From Serripes groenlandicus (Eukaryota; Mollusca; Bivalvia; Cardiida; Cardiidae): a stretch of DNA of 64,000 nt. Below, piece by piece: positions 11,836 to 22,547 of this stretch; positions within the stretch are counted from its first letter, which is position 1, and each line of letters opens with the position of its first letter. Where the stretch lies: the NCBI GenBank assembly GCA_031761405.1, contig JASEVX010000011.1, forward strand, positions 33,623,822-33,687,821. The letters run 5' to 3'. A program made the position numbers and the translations under genes. The notes below the pieces were generated by a model. The model was not told the origin of the DNA, did not search any database, and saw nothing but the letters and a program-made list of their open reading frames with translations.

Positions 11836-14466
11836 GTTGTTGTAACTCCATATTGTATCTGAATGCTATCAATAACCGTCAGTAGTAACTCCATATTGTA
11901 TCTGGATGCTATCAATAACCGTCAGTTGTAACTCCATATTGTATCTGGATGCTATCAATAACCGTCAGTTGTAACTCCATATTGTATCTGGATGCTATCA
12001 ATAACCGTCAGTTGTAGCTCCATATTGTATCTGTATGCCATCAATACTGGTCAGTAGCAGCTCCATATTGTATCTGGATGCCATCATTAACCGTCAGTTG
12101 TAGCTCCATATTGTATCTGTATGCCATCATTAACCATCAGTTGTAACTCCATATTGTATCTGTATGCCATCATTAACCGTCAGTTGTAGCTCCATATTGT
12201 ATCTGTATGCCATCATTAACCATCAGTTGTAACTCCATATTGTATATGTATGCCATCATTAACCGTCAGTTGTAACTCTATATTATATATGTATGCCATC
12301 ATTAACCATCAGTTGTAACTCCGTATGGTATCTGTATGCCATCATTAACCATCAGGTGTAACTCCTTATTGTATCTGTATGCCATCATTAACCATCAGTT
12401 GTAACTCCATATTGTATATGTATGCCATCATTAACCACCAGTTGTAACTCCATATTGTATATGTATGCCATCATTAACCATCAGTTGTAACTCCATATTG
12501 TATCTGTATGCCATCATTAACCATCAGTTGTAACTCCATATTGTATCTGTATGCCATCATTAACCATCAGTTGTAACTCCATATTGTATATGTATGCCAT
12601 CATTAACCATCAGTTGTAACTCCATATTGTATCTGTATGCCATCATTAACCATCAGTTGTAACTCCATATTGTATCTGTATGCCATCATTAACCATCAGT
12701 TGTAACTCCATATTGTATCTGTATGCCATCATTAACCGTCAGTTGTAACTCTATATTATATCGGTATGCCATCATTAACCGTCAGTTGTAACTCTATATT
12801 ATATCGGTATGCCATCATTAACCGTCAGTTGTAACTCCTTATTGTATCGTATCTGGATGCCATCATTAACCATCAGGTGTAACTCCATATTGTATCTGTA
12901 TGCCATCATTACCGTCAGGTGTAGCTCCATATTGTATCTGGATGCCATCATTAACCATCAGGTGTAACTCTATATTGTATCTGTATGCCATCATTAACCG
13001 TCAGTTGTAACTCCATATTGTATCTGTATGCCATCATTAACCATCAGTTGTAACTCCATATTGTATCTGTATGCCATCATTAACCGTCAGTTGTAACTCC
13101 ATATTGTATCTGTATGCCATCATTAACCATCAGTTGTAACTCCATATTGTATCTGTATGCCATCATTAACCATCAGTTGTAACTCCATATTGTATATGTA
13201 TGCCATCATTAACCATCAGTTGTAACTCCATATTGTATATGTATGCCATCATTAACCATCAGGTGTAACTCCATATTGTATCTGTATGCCATCATTAACC
13301 ATCAGGTGTAACTCCATATTGTATCTGGATGCCATCATTAACCGTCAGTTGTAACTCCATATTGTATCTGTATGCCATCATTAACCATCAGGTGTAACTC
13401 CATATTGTATCTGTATGCCATCATTAACCATCAGGTGTAACTCCATATTGTATCTGGATGCCATCATTAACCGTCAGTTGTAACTCAATATTGTATATGT
13501 ATGCCATCATTAACCGTCAGTTGTAACTCCATATTGTATCTGGATGCCATCATTAACCATCAGTTGTAACTCCATATTGTATCTGTATGCCATCATTAGC
13601 CATCAGGTGTAACACCATATTGTATCTGTATGCCATCATCAACCATCAGTTGTAACTCCATATTGTATATGTATGCCATCATCATTAACCGTCAGTTGTA
13701 ACTCCATATTGTATCTGTATGCCATCATCATTAACCGTCAGTTGTAACTCCATATTGTATCTGTATGCCATCATTAACCGTCAGTTGTAACTCCATATTG
13801 TATCTGTATACCATCATTAACCATCAGTTGTAACTCCGTATGGTATCTGTATGCCATCATTAACCATCAGGTGTAACTCCTTATTGTATCTGGATGCCAT
13901 CATTAACCATCAGTTGTAACTCCATATTGTATCTGTATGCCATCATTAACCGTCAGTTGTAACTCCATATTGTATCTGTATGCCATCATTAACCATCAGT
14001 TGTAACTCCATATTGTATCTGTATGCCATCATTAACCATCAGTTGTAACTCCATATTGTATCTGTATGCCATCATTAACCGTCAGTTGTAACTCCATATT
14101 GTATCTGTATGCCATCATTAACCATCAGTTGTAACTCCATATTGTATCTGTATGCCATCATTAACCGTCAGTTGTAACTCTATATTATATCTGTATGCCA
14201 TCATTAACCATCAGGTGTAACTCCATATTGTATATGTATGCCATCATTAACCATCAGTTGTAACTCCATATTGTATCTGTATGCCATCATTAACCATCAG
14301 TTGTAACTCCATATTGTATCTGTATGCCATCATTAACCATCAGTTGTAACTCCATATTGTATCTGTATGCCATCATTAACCGTCAGTTGTAACTCTATAT
14401 TATATCGGTATGCCATCATTAACCATCAGTTGTAACTCCATATTGTATCTGTATGCCATCATTAAC
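11836..14466. repeat. Large minisatellite, 43-bp unit, about 60 copies
   Basis: The typical unit is GCCATCATTAACCATCAGTT then GTAACTCCATATTGTATCTG and TAT. Variable sites recur many times (ACCATC or ACCGTC, CAGTTG or CAGGTG, CTGTAT, CTGGAT or ATGTAT, CTCCATATTG or CTCTATATTA). The first four units carry CTATCAATAA instead of CCATCATTAA, so the left edge is an older subtype. Two neighbouring units have an extra ATC. Recurrence of variant combinations implies block duplications. There is no open coding frame. Confidence 0.95.
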
Positions 14467-14690
14467 CAGGAGTAAAAGACCAGGATTCGATCCTTGGTCG
14501 GGTCATACCAAATACTTTAGAAATGGTAGCAATGGCCTCTCAACCCTTCCCTTTTCGCTCCGGGTTACGTGGACTGCTTTACTGCTGTCGGGAATATTTA
14601 TATCGGTAATACTGGTATTTTACCCCGAAAACGATGTGCAATAACTGAAATATTGTTGAAAAGGGTTTAAAACAAACTTTACGCCGTCGG
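14467..14690 (+). mobile_element. tRNA-derived SINE, 3' portion
   Basis: Begins with a B-box-like CCAGGATTCGATCCTTGGTC, then GGGTCATACCAAATACTTTA, and later TAACTGAAATATTGTTGAAA with a GGGTTTAAA end. The same body occurs at 15690-15870 (minus), 20395-20612, 49985-50135, 51480-51712, 54190-54422 and, in part, 38700-38775. The copy is joined directly to the right edge of the 43-bp array, so its tRNA-like A-box half is missing. SINEs of this type are transcribed by RNA polymerase III and moved by LINE enzymes. Confidence 0.7.
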
Positions 14691-14699
14691 ATCTATCAA

Positions 14700-15372
14700 T
14701 AGGACGAACATGTCGACTATATAAATATGTACAACATTTCGACTATATAAATATGTCCAACATGTTAACTATATAAATATGACCAACATGTCGACTATAT
14801 ACATATGTCCAACATGTCGACTATATAAATATGACAATCATGTCGATTATATCAATATAAACAAAATGTCGACTATATACATATGACAAACATATCGACT
14901 ATATAAATATGACAAACATGTCGACTATATAAATATGACAAACATGTCGCCTATATAAATATGACAAACATATCGGCTATAAAAAATATGACAAATATGT
15001 CGCCTATATAAATATGGCAAACATGTCGACTATATAAATATGACAAACATGTCGACTATATAAATATGTCCAACATGTGAACTATATAAATATGACAAAC
15101 ATTTCGACTATATAAATATGACAAACATGTCGACTATAAAAATATGACAAACATGTCGACTCTATAACTATGACAAACATGTCGACTATATAAATAGGTC
15201 AAACATGTCGACTATATAAATATAACAAGCACGTCGACTATATAAATATGTCCAACATGTCGACTATATAAATACGACAAACATGTCGACTATATAAATA
15301 TGACTAACATATAGACTATATAAATATGTCCAACTTGTCGACTATATAAATATCACCAACATGTCGCCTAAA
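14700..15372. repeat. Minisatellite, 26-bp unit, about 25 copies
   Basis: The unit is CATGTCGACTATATAAATAT followed by GACAAA, with GTCCAA and GACCAA variants. It includes a SalI-like GTCGAC and a TATA-rich stretch in each unit. No coding frame. Confidence 0.93.
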
Positions 15373-16230
15373 TGAATACGCTACGTAATCGTAGTTACAT
15401 GTAGCAATTATTTAAAAACCTCGATGTCGTTGTGTGTGTATGACGTGACCCAAAAGGCCTATAATTATGTTATTAGGATTAAAACTGTCTTTGACGCTTT
15501 ATTTAACGCAGTCATCTTAAAAAATGGATAAACAGCTGACGAAGCAAGATTATATCTGCCTGTGACGCTTTATTTAACACAGTCATTTTGAAAACAGCTG
15601 ACTCAGCAAGATTTTATATACTTGGTTCCACTCATTTCAGAAGTGTTTGTGTGGCATTTAACGCCTCTTTCAACATGTGTGCCCAGTAATATCATGGTGT
15701 TTCCTAGGTAAGTTACCAGAATTACTGGTATATTTATTCTGACAGCAGCCAGTAAGTAATGCCTACCCCACAACCCCAGTAGTAATGCTAGCCCAACGAA
15801 CCTGAGTGCCAAGTAGGGAAAGCCATTACTACCATTTTTAAAGCGACTGAAATCCAGATGGCACGAACAAAAAAACAAAAAAAAACACGTCGAATTCGCC
15901 CTAAATGTTATTCTTTATGTTATCCAAGTAAAACCAGGGTAGAAAATGTATCGTTTTTTATCAATAAAGTGAACTTGAGTCGTTTTCAATTGTCCCGTTG
16001 AAGGGGTTTCCTATTTAAAAATACTTACCCCGTTACTGACAGGGTAGAATTTGCGATGGAAAAAGTATCGAAAACAAGAAAATCTCACCGATTATAGCGG
16101 TATGTAATATGTCAGTTATCATATTTTAATGCCCCAAATACAAAAATAACACTTATTTTATTAAAATTGGAAATTTTATTTTTTTTCGACAGTTGGGTAT
16201 CTGGAGTTCAGTCGCTTTAAAGTATTTGGT
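15373..16230. other. Non-coding spacer with a minus-strand SINE (15690-15870) and a short duplicated segment
   Basis: 15480-15610 holds a roughly 83-bp segment present twice (TGACGCTTTATTTAAC.CAGTCAT and AACAGCTGAC..AGCAAGAT). 15690-15870 is a minus-strand SINE fragment (CCTAGGTAAGTTACCAGAAT, then AGTGCCAAGTAGGGAAAGCC, ACTACCATTTTTAAAG). The 91-residue minus frame over it is a shadow. No gene is seen. Confidence 0.6.
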
Positions 16231-16239
16231 ATGAACTGT

Positions 16240-18094
16240 CACCTCCAACACTCGAGACGTACGCTCTATCACTACAACATCGAGGCGATCATCCCGGTAG
16301 TTATGATGACCCGCGACCTATCAAACTTGAGACGTACGCTCTTTCACTACAACACCGAGGCGATCATCTCGGTAGTTATGATGACCCGCGACCTATCAAA
16401 CTTGAGACGTACGCTCTATCACTACAACACCGAGGCGATCATCACGGTAGTTATGATGACTCGCGACCTATCAAACTTGAGACGTACGCTCTATCACTAC
16501 AGCACCGAGGCGATCATCTCGGTAGTTATGATGACCCGCGACCTATCAAACTTGAGACGTACGCTCTATCACTACAACACCGAGGCGATCATCTCGGTAG
16601 TTATGATGACCCGCGACCTATCAAACTTGAGACGTACGCTCTATCACTACAACACCGAGGCGATCATCTCGGTAGTTATGATGACCCGTGACCTATCAAA
16701 CTTGAGACGTACGCTCTATCACTATAACACCGAGGCGATCATCTCGGTAGTTATGATGACCCGCGACCTATCAAACTTGAGACGTACGCTCTATCACTAC
16801 AACACCGAGGCGATCATCACGGTAGTTATGATGACTCGCGACCTATCAAACTTGAGACGTACGCTCTATCACTACAGCACCGAGGCGATCATCTCGGTAG
16901 TTATGATGACCCGCGACCTATCAAACTTGAGACGTACGCTCTATCACTACAACACCGAGGCGATCATCTCGGTAGTTATGATGACCCGCGACCTATCAAA
17001 CTTGAGACGTACGCTCTATCACTACAACACCGAGGCGATCATCTCGGTAGTTATGATGACCCGTGACCTATCAAACTTAAGACGTACGCTCTATCACTAC
17101 AACACCGAGGCGATCATCTCGGTAGTTATGATGACCCGCGACCTATCAAACTTAAGACGTACGCTCTATCACTACAACACCGAGGCGATCATCTCGGTAG
17201 TTATGATGACCCGCGACCTATCAAACTTGAGACGTACGCTCTATCACTACAACACCGAGGCGATCATCTCGGTAGTTATGATGACCCGCGACCTATCAAA
17301 CTTGAGACGTACGCTCTATCACTACAACACCGAGGCGATCATCTCGGTAGTTATGATGACCCGCGACCTATCAAACTTGAGACGTACGCTCTATCACTAC
17401 AACACCGAGGTGATCACCCTGGTATTGATAATGACCCGCGATCTTCCACACCCGATACATACTCACTATTACTACAACTCAAAGACGATCATCCCGGTAT
17501 TGATAATGACCCGAGACGTACTCTCTATCATTACAACTCAGAGGCGATCATCCCGGTATTGATAATGACCCGAGACGTACTCTCTATCATTACAACTCAA
17601 AGGTGATCATCCCGGTATTGATAATGACCCGCGACCTCCCAGACCCGAGACGTACTCTCTATCATTACAACTCAAAGACGATCATCCCGGTATTGATAAT
17701 GAGTATTAATGACCCGCGACCTCACACACCCGAGACGTACTCACTATTACTACAACCCAAAGGTGATCATCCCGGTATTGATAATGACCCGAGACGTACT
17801 CACTATTACTACAACTCAAAGGTGATCATCCCGGTATTGATAATGACCCGAGACGTACTCACTATTACTACAACTCAAAGGTGATCATCCCGGTATTGAT
17901 AATGACCCGAGACGTACTCACTATTACTACAACTCAAAGGTGATCATCCCGGTATTGATAATGACCCGAGACCTACTCACTATTACTACAACTCAAAGGT
18001 GATCATCCCGGTATTGATAATGACCCGAGACGTACTCACTAGTACTACAACTCAAAGGTGATCATCCCGGTATTGATAATGACCCGCGACCTCA
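16240..18094. repeat. Compound minisatellite: 75-bp units (about 15) then 60-bp units (about 11)
   Basis: The 75-bp part (to about 17440) has GAGACGTACGCTCTATCACT, ACAACACCGAGGCGATCATC, TCGGTAGTTATGATGACCCG and CGACCTATCAAACTT. The 60-bp part has GATCATCCCGGTATTGATAA, TGACCCGAGACGTACTCACT and ATTACTACAACTCAAAGGT, lacking about 15 bp of the larger unit. In the 75-bp part, variant markers recur 375 bp apart (five units), so it has a higher-order structure. Both lengths are multiples of three, so a 443-residue frame stays open (16231-17562). This is judged an artefact because the peptide is a bare repeat with no known domain and the array continues past its stop. Confidence 0.92.
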
Positions 18095-18103
18095 CACACT
18101 CGA

Positions 18104-18332
18104 ATGAATGAATGTATATTGTTGTATGGCGCATCGACAGCTAAGGTCATTTAGCGCGCAATTAAATTTAATTATTCATGATCCCTGGGTAAACAAACCA
18201 GTACTAGGCTAGAAAATGTGCCTTGCCCAAGGGCACTCCACCATGACCGTAGTGCCGCGACTGGGGATCGAACCCGGGACACCCGGTTTTGAAATCCCCG
18301 TCGCTAACCACTCGACGACAGCAGATTCTCCC
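18104..18332 (-). mobile_element. tRNA-derived SINE inserted in the satellite, with target duplication
   Basis: On the minus strand the head reads as a tRNA-like gene. GTCGAGTGGTTAGCGA matches a pol III A box and GGGTTCGATCCC is a perfect B box, within about 75 nt starting near 18328. The body follows (CTTGGGCAAGGCACATTTTC), and a CATTCATTCATTC tail ends at 18104. The 9-bp CACACTCGA flanks both sides (18095-18103 and 18333-18341), matching satellite sequence, as expected of a retroposition target duplication. It is not a functional tRNA gene: it is followed by a SINE body and was not checked for acceptor-stem pairing. Confidence 0.8.
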
Positions 18333-18420
18333 CACACTCGAGACGTAATCTTTATCACCACAACTCAGAGGCGATCATCCCGGTAGTGGTGATCTACGAA
18401 ACCTTAAATTAACTTTATGG
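18333..18420. repeat. Last unit of the 60/75-bp satellite, separated by the SINE
   Basis: CACTCGAGACGTAATCTTTA, ACAACTCAGAGGCGATCATC and CCGGTAGTGGTGATC continue the array after the SINE insertion. Confidence 0.8.
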
Positions 18421-18880
18421 CAGTTTAGATATTTACTAAATGTGTATGTGTTGATGTAACAAAGATTTATATCTTGTTATTTCAAAATAAGGTTTATATA
18501 ATGTTTAACCAATATTTGATACATCGTTTAGATGCTGATATATTATATAGCGGGTATCGTTCACGGTCATCTTTTACGGCACAATTAACAGAATGCATAT
18601 ATATAACGTTTACAAGCATATATTTGACCACTCGCCACAGTTTCAATTCTTCTCAGACCCCAAAACTCTTACCTGTATATACATATTGGTGTTAAGTTTG
18701 GCATCAACAATAATATAATACAATAGTAAGACACTCTGTATTTCTTTTAAAGACAAATTAAAACTTTTCGCTGCCATATATTCAGCCATCCTGTACGGTG
18801 ATACATTACTTGTAAAACAAACCACAACATATGGAAAAAGATCATTATTTCATTTGTTTAACCCCAATGTGATCATTGTA
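18421..18880. other. Unique AT-rich spacer, no gene seen
   Basis: Two overlapping short frames on opposite strands (18474-18695 and 18643-18825) have no recognisable domain and are not called. Confidence 0.5.
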
Positions 18881-18881
18881 T

Positions 18882-19008
18882 CCAGCTACCAGTCAGTGCA
18901 GTACAGCTACCAGTCAGTGCAGTACAGCTACCAGTCAGTGCAGTACAGCTACCTGTCAGTGCAGTACAGCTACCAGTCAGTGCAGTACAGCTACCAGTCA
19001 GTGCAGTA
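18882..19008. repeat. Short tandem repeat, 21-bp unit, 6 copies
   Basis: The unit is CAGCTACCAGTCAGTGCAGTA, one copy with ACCTGTC. The 74-residue frame across it is an artefact of the unit length. Confidence 0.95.
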
Positions 19009-19530
19009 CTTGTGTAAGACATTTCTCGAGACCATAATCTGTGTCACTCATCAGTGCAACATCGTCAGCGAATATTAGGGAGAATATTTCCCTTGGATAA
19101 AAGAAGTAAAAGAAAGCGAAGATATCACATCTATCAGGCTATAATAATCGATTTATATTAAATATGCGGTTAATAACCCATAAATGTCACACATAATTTA
19201 TGTTAATAATATCTGTGTTTTTTGTTTTTTTTGTTTTTTTGATGATCGCAACACTCCAGCTGATCTAAAATGTTACTTATATTTTATAATAACACTATCA
19301 TTTGTAGATGTAACCCAGTTGGGGAAAAAAACACTATAAAAGCTAGCTATATAGCAAGGCAGTATAATTATCAACTTATACAAACAAATAGCTACATATT
19401 GTATATCTATGGAACAAACCACTTTACTATATAGACATAGTCCGAATTTATACCTAGTTGTCTTCAAAGTCAGCTGCTGCAGATGTGTTGTATGTTGGAA
19501 AGTGTGGTTATTACAGAGTATACGAAAAAC
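19009..19530. other. AT-rich spacer with a T-rich tract near 19216-19242
   Basis: No gene is seen. It contains a TTTTTTG-type simple repeat and unremarkable AT-rich sequence. Confidence 0.5.
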
Positions 19531-19760
19531 GTCAGGTTAACATTTCCCTCATATAAACCTTTTCTGACACCTCTTCAGCAGACGTTTTTTTAAAACATGT
19601 CGACAAAAGAAGAAATTGCTCAAAACCAGCAATTTCTCCTTTTGTCACCATGTTTTCAACTCTTTTTCTATTATTGTACATTTTATTAAAGGGAGTTTCC
19701 AATTTCTTCAAAGTCGACTGCTGCAGATGTGTTGTATGTGGGAAAGGATAGTTATACGAG
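19530..19760. mobile_element. Diverged TTAA-type MITE
   Basis: Starts GTTAACATTTCCCTCATATA and continues TTCAGCAGACGTTTTTTTAA. It has the central palindrome AGAAATTGCTCAAAACCAGC and AATTTCTCCTTTTGTCACCA and ends CTGCTGCAGATGTGTTGTAT, GGGAAAGG. It is the same design as the well-preserved copies at 24253-24482 and 28084-28307 but more eroded. A second, partial right end lies just upstream (19468-19510). Confidence 0.6.
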
Positions 19761-19839
19761 ATACGTCACCTTAACACCGCTGGGACTCTTTCAAACCTAG
19801 ATTACTCCCGTTGCTCCTAAATATCCTATTACACCGATA

Positions 19840-20290
19840 ACTTCACCCAGACGACATTTGACATCTGCTATTGAACATGACTTTTGAAAAGATTGCAATA
19901 AAATGTGAATTTACTCAAAACGAGGAATTTCCCCTTTGATTGCAATATTTTCAACTCTTTAACCCTTTCCCTCATACGACAATTCTGCAGCAGACGACTT
20001 TGAACATATATTGTCAAAAAATAGAAAATCTCTATAATTGAATGGATAACCTATGACTAAAAGTGAAAAACATTGTGTCAAAAGGAGAAATTGCTTGTTT
20101 TGAGCAATTTCTTCTTTTGTCACTATGTTTTCAAAAAGCCGTCTGCTGCAGAGGCGTCAGAAAGCGTCTATATGAGGGAAAGGGTTAACAATATTAATAT
20201 GTCAGTTTTCTAGATTTTTGAAATTGTTCGTCTGATGATTGTAAAGCAGACGCCCTTTGAGAAAGTCATGTGAAGTAATTGGTTAAAACT
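19840..20290. mobile_element. MITE of a related family split by a younger TTAA-type MITE
   Basis: The outer element (CAGACGACATTTGACATCTG, TTGCAATAAAATGTGAATTT, TTGCAATATTTTCAACTCTT, then after the insert TTTCTAGATTTTTGAAATTG, TCGTCTGATGATTGTAAAGC) matches 43064-43275 on both sides. It is interrupted exactly at TTAA by the insert at 19959-20188, while the related copy at about 43187 is uninterrupted. Confidence 0.75.
19959..20188. mobile_element. TTAA-flanked MITE (piggyBac-like target), nested copy
   Basis: TTAA (19959-19962), CCCTTTCCCTCATACGACAA, CTGCAGCAGACGACTTTGAA, a central palindrome GCTTGTTTTGAGC flanked by AGAAATT and AATTTCT, CCGTCTGCTGCAGAGGCGTC, TATATGAGGGAAAGGG, TTAA (20185-20188). 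The ends are inverted repeats and the TTAA duplication is what piggyBac-type transposases make. It has no coding capacity. Confidence 0.85.
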
Positions 20291-20394
20291 ACGTTTTTGG
20301 TATTCAAAAAGAATCAACTCAAGCCGTTTAGGTCAAATACAGATTTATCGTTTTAGAACTCTTACTGAATATTAAGACTCGTCTTATCTCCCCT

Positions 20395-20612
20395 ATCCTC
20401 GTGGTTCGAACCCCAGCCGGGTTATTCCAAAAACTATAACTAATGTAATAATGGCTTTCGATCCTTGGCACCCATAATTTTGGGATTAGCAGTACGATTG
20501 ACTCACTGGATTCAGGATAAGTAGACCAGTAGCACTGGTAACTTACCCAAGATACGCCGTGATGTAACTGAAATAGTGTTGAAAGCGGCGTTAAACGTTA
20601 AAGAAACGAGGA
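20395..20612 (+). mobile_element. tRNA-derived SINE
   Basis: A B-box-like GTGGTTCGAACCCCAGCCGG is followed by the shared SINE body: GTAGCACTGGTAACTTACCC, GCCGTGATGTAACTGAAATA, GTGTTGAAAGCGGCGTTAAA. The A-box half is weak. Confidence 0.65.
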
Positions 20613-21761
20613 AATATCCGTGTGTATCATCATGCTCAAAATATTGCTACAACAATCCAATCTCTATCCTCATACGTGTGAAAGCTCGAGCCGAAGGCTC
20701 GAGCGAAGCACGCCTATAGGTTACACGTACGAACACATCATACGAGATCAAAACAACGAGAATTCAGTACAATCTTACTGTTTTTCACATATCAAATCTC
20801 AACCCCATAGCACTTTTTTTCGGCCATTTTGCTTACGGTCTTACTGGATGGACAAATTATCGTAACCTATTCATTTCGTAACCGGTAAAACCCACAAACA
20901 CGATATTCGCATGTTTTGACAAATCAAAAAATACTTAGAACTAGAGAGAAAAATTAAATTAAATTCCTTCTCGATAAAGGAATGAAAACAAGGAATCTGA
21001 TATGTGATAATTTGCGTGTAATTGCACTCGTTTTCTATTTTTAAAATAATATTTTCTCAACCGGAAGTAAACACATCCAAATGTGACGTCATTGCAACGA
21101 AAAGAAACGTCATTGTAAGGCAAGTAATAAATAAATAACAAAAGGAAAACGACAGGAATGGTAGGAAAAGATAGTTTGACTCGTCACAAATGGATTTCAT
21201 TCACTGGAAGGACTTTATGAAGGCTAAGTCGACTATTCTTTTGTACCTGTCATCATTATTTCATGGATTTTATATCTTTGCAATATAGAGAAGCAATAAA
21301 CACTTGAAAATGATTGTAAATATTTCAACGGAAGTTATCGTTCGTTACACTGGCCTCGGATATTATTTTAACTGAAAAGGACGAACAATTCTGTTTCTGT
21401 ATCGGCATAGCTTCATTTCAAGGTAAGCTATTTATTATATCAATAATTTGCTTAAAAATATAACTTCATTTCTAAATTATTTGTTATATCTGTTGGGAAC
21501 GATCCACGATGCTTTCGTCACATCGCGTGACGTCACATGGTGTGTATCGTTTATGACTGTATCTGTCATTTGAAGCCGAAGCCGTCTTGTCAAATGTTGA
21601 CTCCACTCAAGAAAATGGCTATTAAAACTATCATATCTTCGACTGTCTAGTTGTATTGCCTTTAAGACGTTTATCTATTTATTGCAGTAAATGTAGCAAA
21701 CAAACAAAACTACAGTCAATTTCTAATTATTTGCCTTTAATTTACATTATTTTTTTACATT
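20613..21761. other. Unique spacer left of the P-type transposon; small perfect hairpin at 20681-20703
   Basis: AGCTCGAGCC, GAA, GGCTCGAGC forms a tight hairpin. No gene is seen. The sequence ends in the 8-bp target duplication of the large transposon at 21762. Confidence 0.5.
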
Positions 21762-21769
21762 GTACAGTT
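21762..21769. repeat. Left target-site duplication GTACAGTT
   Basis: Identical to 31280-31287 on the other side of the transposon. Eight base pairs is the size made by P-superfamily (and hAT) transposases. Confidence 0.9.
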
Positions 21770-22280
21770 CACAGGTGCCAGACGCGTTGATTGGACTCCC
21801 ATGGGATACAACCCTAAAAACCCACAAAATTACACCAAAATATCTTAAACACTTACAAATAACAACAATTCAAACAGAAAATAACTTTTTTTCATTTTTC
21901 CTTCCTTTATAAAGGTATTGAACAAACCTGGGATTTTTCTCTCAAAAACACGACATCGCCTGCATTTGCGATCGTAGCACATTCAATTTTGGCTCGATCT
22001 CGGCCATATCGGTCTCAATCGTTACGGGATAGTTCACAGAAACACAGACAAACATCGGTTTCAACCTTTTTTCAACGGCGTTGACACAACAGGCAGACAA
22101 AGTCGAAGAAACTCAGGTCGGACACGATCGCGTTAGATCACGCATACAAAAAATGTAACAAATGCATTCGTTACAGTTTTTAGCGCCGAATAAACTATTG
22201 CAAATAATGAAATCAACTATTCTGTTAAACTTACCACCACAGATTTTCTCTCGTTCGACGTAGTACAGCCAGTCTTCGAT
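21770..22280 (+). repeat. Left terminal inverted repeat of the P-type transposon
   Basis: 511 bp; reverse complement of 30752-31279. By eye the inner 380 bp are identical between the arms. Differences lie near 21895-21910: a block of about 17 bp present only in the right arm and one CCTTCC/CCTTTC change. Just inside the repeat, TTGACCCGGAAGT (22332-22344) is present again in inverted orientation at 30690-30702. Confidence 0.92.
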
Positions 22281-22547
22281 GAAATCAAGTCAACAACATT
22301 TTATAACTGCAGGCCTGCGCTTACAATTTTCTTGACCCGGAAGTAGTTGCGGCATAAAATTAGAGATTTCCGGTTTCGTCGTTATACGTATAGGTAAGTT
22401 AGGGAACCAGTATTTTGTAAACATTGATCAGCTGTATGTAAAGACCCGCCCTATTTTTGAAGCAAGTTATTTTGTAGTAAACTACATCAATTAAGGACAA
22501 AATGCCTATAGTTACCTGGTAAATGATGTTTCTGTATTATTATAAAG
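22281..22547. other. Left subterminal region of the transposon, 3' of the PHD exon
   Basis: Contains the inverted 13-mer TTGACCCGGAAGT (22332-22344). No gene. The minus-strand stop of the PHD exon is at 22548-22550. Confidence 0.6.

Noticed and set aside
16231..17562. 443-residue open frame resembling a repetitive protein
   Set aside because: It is the translation of a 75-bp satellite whose unit is a multiple of three. The array continues past the stop with a different unit, and the peptide has no domain or compositional sense.
18255..18332. Possible functional tRNA gene (strong A and B boxes, minus strand)
   Set aside because: It is followed by a SINE body and simple tail and flanked by a target duplication, so it is a SINE head.
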